NCBI RefSeq assembly: GCF_003789055.1
Contig: NZ_ML119081.1
Span: 62,001-126,000 of the forward strand
Source: Histidinibacterium lentulum
GTDB lineage: Bacteria; Pseudomonadota; Alphaproteobacteria; Rhodobacterales; Rhodobacteraceae
DNA length: 64,000 bases
Direction of reading: 5' to 3'
Below are positions 61,490 through 64,000 of this stretch, in pieces. Position 1 is the stretch's first letter. Each line of letters begins with the position of its first letter. The translations under genes and the position numbers were made by a program. The notes under the pieces were generated by a model. It had not been told where the DNA came from. It saw only the letters and a program-made list of their open reading frames with translations, and ran no database searches.

Positions 61490-62866
61490 TCAGCCCTTCG
61501 CCAGCGCGTCGAGGATCCGCACCCAGGACCGGGCACCGCGGTGGAAGGACGAGAGGTGGTATTTCTCGTTCGGGCTGTGGATCGCGTCGTCGTCGCGTCC
61601 GAATCCGATCAGCATCGACTCCATCCCGAGAATCGACCTGATGTAGCCCGCCACCGGGATCGACCCCCCCGAGCCGATGAAGGCCGCGAGGTTCGGCCAT
61701 TCCGCGCTGAGGGCCCGCCGCGCGGTCTCGAAGGCCGGGTCGTCCGTCGTCATGACGGAGGCCGGGGAGGCTCCGTGATCGTGCCAGCTGGCCGTGCAGT
61801 CGGGCGGCAGCATCTCCTCGACCATCCGGCGGAAGCTCTTCCGGATCGCGTGGGGGTCCTGGGTGCCGACGAGGCGGAAGCTGATCTTGGCGCTCGCCTT
61901 CGAAGGCAGCACGGTCTTGAAGCCTTCGCCGGTATAGCCTCCGCTGATCCCGTTGATCTCGCAGGTGGGGCGCGACCAGATCATCTCGAGCGCGGTGCGA
62001 TCGGCCTCGCCCGCAGGCTGCGACAGGCCCACGGCGCCGAGAAAGGCGTCCGCATCGAAGCCCAGCCCGTCCCATTGCGCACGGATTTCCGCGGGGATCT
62101 CGGGGACGCCGTCATAGAAGCCGGGCACGGTGACGCGGCCCTGATCGTCGTGGAGCGCCGCAAGCACCCGCGAGAGCACCCGGATCGGGTTGCGGGCAGG
62201 CCCGCCGTACATGCCCGAATGCAGGTCGATGCGCGGTCCGGTGATCGTCAGCTCCTCGCCGAGGAGGCCGCGCAGCATCGTGGTGATCGCCGGCGTCTCG
62301 GAGTCGAAGAGGCCGGTGTCGCAGATCAGGGCGAGGTCCGCCCGGATCGCGTCGGGATTTTCCTTCATCCACGGCACGAGGCTGGGCGAGCCCGATTCCT
62401 CCTCACCCTCGAAGAACATGGTGACCTTGCAGGGCAGGGCGCCATGGACCGCGATCCAGGCGCGGCAGGCCTCGACGAAGGTCATCAGCTGGCCCTTGTC
62501 GTCCGCGGCGCCCCGGCCCCGGATCACGCGGCCGGTGTCGGTCTCCTCCACCGCCGGGTCGAACGGGTCGCGGTGCCAGAGCGACAGCGGGTCCACGGGC
62601 TGCACGTCGTAATGGCCGTAGAACAGCAGATGCGGCGCGCCGGTCCCGGCTGTGCCCACGACCATCGGATGGCCCGCCGTGGAATGCGCCTGCGCATCGA
62701 ATCCCATGGACCTGAGATCCTCTACCAGCCAGTCCGCCGCCCGGGCGACCTCTCCGTCATAGGCGGGGTCGGTTGAGATCGACGGAATGCGCAGAAGCGC
62801 CATCAGCCGCTCCAGCGCGGAGTCGAGGTCACGGTCGATACGGTCGAGCACTGGGGCGAGTGTCAT
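61490..62866 (-). CDS. M20-family dipeptidase
   Basis: 458 residues from ATG 62866. Zinc-site motifs of the M20/ArgE/DapE clan: LLFYGHYDVQPVDP (first His and Asp), GRGAADDKGQLMTF (bridging Asp), FFEGEEESGSPSL (catalytic Glu pair), DTGLF and the C-terminal DDAIHSPNEKYHL (last His). The dimerisation domain occupies about 205-365 (IDLHSGMYGGPARNPI). Hydrolyses dipeptides in the cytoplasm. Length typical of this dipeptidase group. Confidence 0.93.
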   Translation of the reverse strand: MTLAPVLDRIDRDLDSALERLMALLRIPSISTDPAYDGEVARAADWLVEDLRSMGFDAQAHSTAGHPMVVGTAGTGAPHLLFYGHYDVQPVDPLSLWHRDPFDPAVEETDTGRVIRGRGAADDKGQLMTFVEACRAWIAVHGALPCKVTMFFEGEEESGSPSLVPWMKENPDAIRADLALICDTGLFDSETPAITTMLRGLLGEELTITGPRIDLHSGMYGGPARNPIRVLSRVLAALHDDQGRVTVPGFYDGVPEIPAEIRAQWDGLGFDADAFLGAVGLSQPAGEADRTALEMIWSRPTCEINGISGGYTGEGFKTVLPSKASAKISFRLVGTQDPHAIRKSFRRMVEEMLPPDCTASWHDHGASPASVMTTDDPAFETARRALSAEWPNLAAFIGSGGSIPVAGYIRSILGMESMLIGFGRDDDAIHSPNEKYHLSSFHRGARSWVRILDALAKG

Positions 62867-62938
62867 GAAGGCTCCTTCGGCGGGTTCGCCGCGAGCCTAG
62901 CAGCGCGGCCGCGCGAGGGGGAGAGGTCGCGCCGCGGC

Positions 62939-62952
62939 TTGACCTGAGTCAA
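62939..62952. promoter_or_regulatory. FNR-type box upstream of hemA
   Basis: TTGAC-CTGA-GTCAA is a perfect palindrome with the FNR/FnrL spacing (family consensus TTGAT-N4-ATCAA). It lies 191 bases before the hemA start. Regulation of hemA by FnrL is known in Rhodobacter. Confidence 0.65.
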
Positions 62953-63143
62953 GGTCCGCACCCGCCCGCACCGGTAACCAGTCTGCACCGGCATGTCGCC
63001 GGACCGCTGAACCCGTTGTTCACCATGGGAAACGCGGAAAATTCCCGGTCCCGGAGATGCGACATGTGGCGCATCCTCGGGCGGTTGTTCATGGTCCGGG
63101 GGGACTATATGAGGCTTAGAAACGTTCCAGAAGGGGAAGCGGC

Positions 63144-64000
63144 GTGACCAATTACGAGGCGCACCTGGACCAGGCCATTGCCAGGCTGCACGAGGAAGGC
63201 CGCTACCGCACCTTCATCGACATCGAGCGCAAGCGCGGGCAGTTTCCCCACGCGACCTGGCGCCGGACCGACGGGACGGAGCGGCCGATCACCGTCTGGT
63301 GCGGCAACGACTACCTTGGCATGGGCCAGCACCCGGCCGTCCTCGAGGCCATGCACGAGGCGCTCGACGCCACCGGGGCGGGTTCGGGCGGCACGCGCAA
63401 CATCTCGGGCACCACGGTCTACCACAAGCGGCTCGAGGCCGAACTCGCAGATCTGCACGGCAAGGAGGCGGCGCTGGTCTTCACCTCCGCCTATATCGCC
63501 AACGACGCGACGCTCTCGACCCTGCCGAAGCTGTTTCCCGGCCTCATCATCTATTCCGACAGCCTCAACCACGCCTCTATGATCGAGGGCATCCGCCGCA
63601 ACGGCGGGGCGAAACGCATCTTCCGCCACAACGACCTCGCCCACCTGCGCGCGCTGCTCGAGGCGGACGATCCCGCGGCGCCCAAGCTCATCGCCTTCGA
63701 GAGCGTCTATTCGATGGACGGCGATTTCGGCCCGATCCGCGAGATCTGCGATCTCGCCGACGAGTTCGGCGCGCTGACCTATCTCGACGAGGTCCATGCC
63801 GTGGGCATGTACGGCCCCCGCGGCGGCGGCGTGGCCGAACGCGACCGGCTGATGCACCGGGTCGACATCATCAACGGCACGCTGGGCAAGGCCTTCGGCG
63901 TGATGGGCGGCTACATCGCCGCGTCCGACCGGATGTGCGACGCGATCCGCTCCTATGCGCCGGGCTTCATCTTCACCACCTCCCTGCCGCCGGTCGTGGC
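63144..64000 (+). CDS. hemA: 5-aminolevulinate synthase, cut by the window edge
   Basis: First 285 residues of the PLP enzyme that condenses glycine and succinyl-CoA, the first step of tetrapyrrole synthesis in alphaproteobacteria. Starts at GTG 63144 (preceded by GGGGAAG) and reads [20 protein letters not shown], very like Rhodobacter HemA. Seen: [55 protein letters not shown] (PLP-binding Asp and His) and the Schiff-base Lys249 in [13 protein letters not shown]. About 120 C-terminal residues lie outside. An FNR-like box upstream suggests oxygen control. Confidence 0.97.
   Translation, partial: MTNYEAHLDQAIARLHEEGRYRTFIDIERKRGQFPHATWRRTDGTERPITVWCGNDYLGMGQHPAVLEAMHEALDATGAGSGGTRNISGTTVYHKRLEAELADLHGKEAALVFTSAYIANDATLSTLPKLFPGLIIYSDSLNHASMIEGIRRNGGAKRIFRHNDLAHLRALLEADDPAAPKLIAFESVYSMDGDFGPIREICDLADEFGALTYLDEVHAVGMYGPRGGGVAERDRLMHRVDIINGTLGKAFGVMGGYIAASDRMCDAIRSYAPGFIFTTSLPPVV

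Overview
The window is a high-GC chromosomal segment of an alphaproteobacterium, most likely a Rhodobacterales (Roseobacter/Rhodobacter-type) bacterium. The best pointers are a Rhodobacter-type 5-aminolevulinate synthase (hemA, cut by the right edge) preceded by an FNR-like box, an alphaproteobacterial SOS box (GAAC-N7-GAAC) in front of recA, a TRAP transporter, a Caulobacter-type D-xylonate dehydratase, and typical intergenic REP-like hairpins. No plasmid or phage backbone is seen. One intact-looking insertion sequence (IS66 family) is present.

Layout. 1-11.1 kb is an ion-transport and stress block: a CPA1 Na+/H+ antiporter (cut by the left edge), two tandem-domain universal stress proteins, a P-type ATPase and a CPA2/TrkA-N antiporter. 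An IS66 element (6819-9367, 8-bp target duplication CCTTGATC) splits the small excisionase-type HTH gene that heads the antiporter/ATPase operon. 11.6-13.4 kb is a gamma-glutamyltransferase. 13.7-17.5 kb is a minus-strand cluster of three related tiny secreted proteins, an orphan outer-membrane barrel protein and a fourth small secreted protein; I recognise no described family for it and regard it as one of the two best candidates for a new system. 18.3-22.3 kb holds an unknown membrane-anchored protein, a hydrolase-fold/LuxR fusion regulator and a sodium:solute symporter-like protein.

22.3-29.1 kb is a tightly overlapping biosynthetic cluster in two converging arms: SDR, GT2 glycosyltransferase, hydrolase-like protein and UGT-type glycosyltransferase on plus; ketosynthase III, metallo-beta-lactamase-fold hydrolase and an F390-synthetase-like adenylate-forming enzyme on minus. 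It looks like a glycosylated acyl product pathway and is the second candidate. 29.4-34.0 kb has malQ, a Ca2+/cation antiporter and a DMT exporter. 34.1-41.6 kb is a sugar-acid module: TRAP dctQMP divergent from a LacI regulator, a DenD-like dehydrogenase, an SDR and a D-xylonate-type dehydratase.

41.8-44.8 kb carries a secreted protein, a periplasmic double rhodanese and a YeeE/TsuA-type thiosulfate permease. 44.9-47.9 kb has a UDP-xylose-synthase-like enzyme, the remnant of a CgeB-like glycosyltransferase, a DUF6522-like protein and an exported Ntn amidohydrolase. 48.2-54 kb has a DEAD-box helicase, an RTX repeat protein, a dienelactone-hydrolase-like protein, a HAD phosphatase and a sulfotransferase. 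54-64 kb is core genome: recA, a TetR/OsmC pair divergent from a cyclase/GST pair, a histidine phosphatase, tRNA-Val, pirin, a polysaccharide deacetylase, two identical tRNA-Asp genes, an M20 dipeptidase and hemA.

All assignments come from reading translated sequence and motifs; no database search was run.
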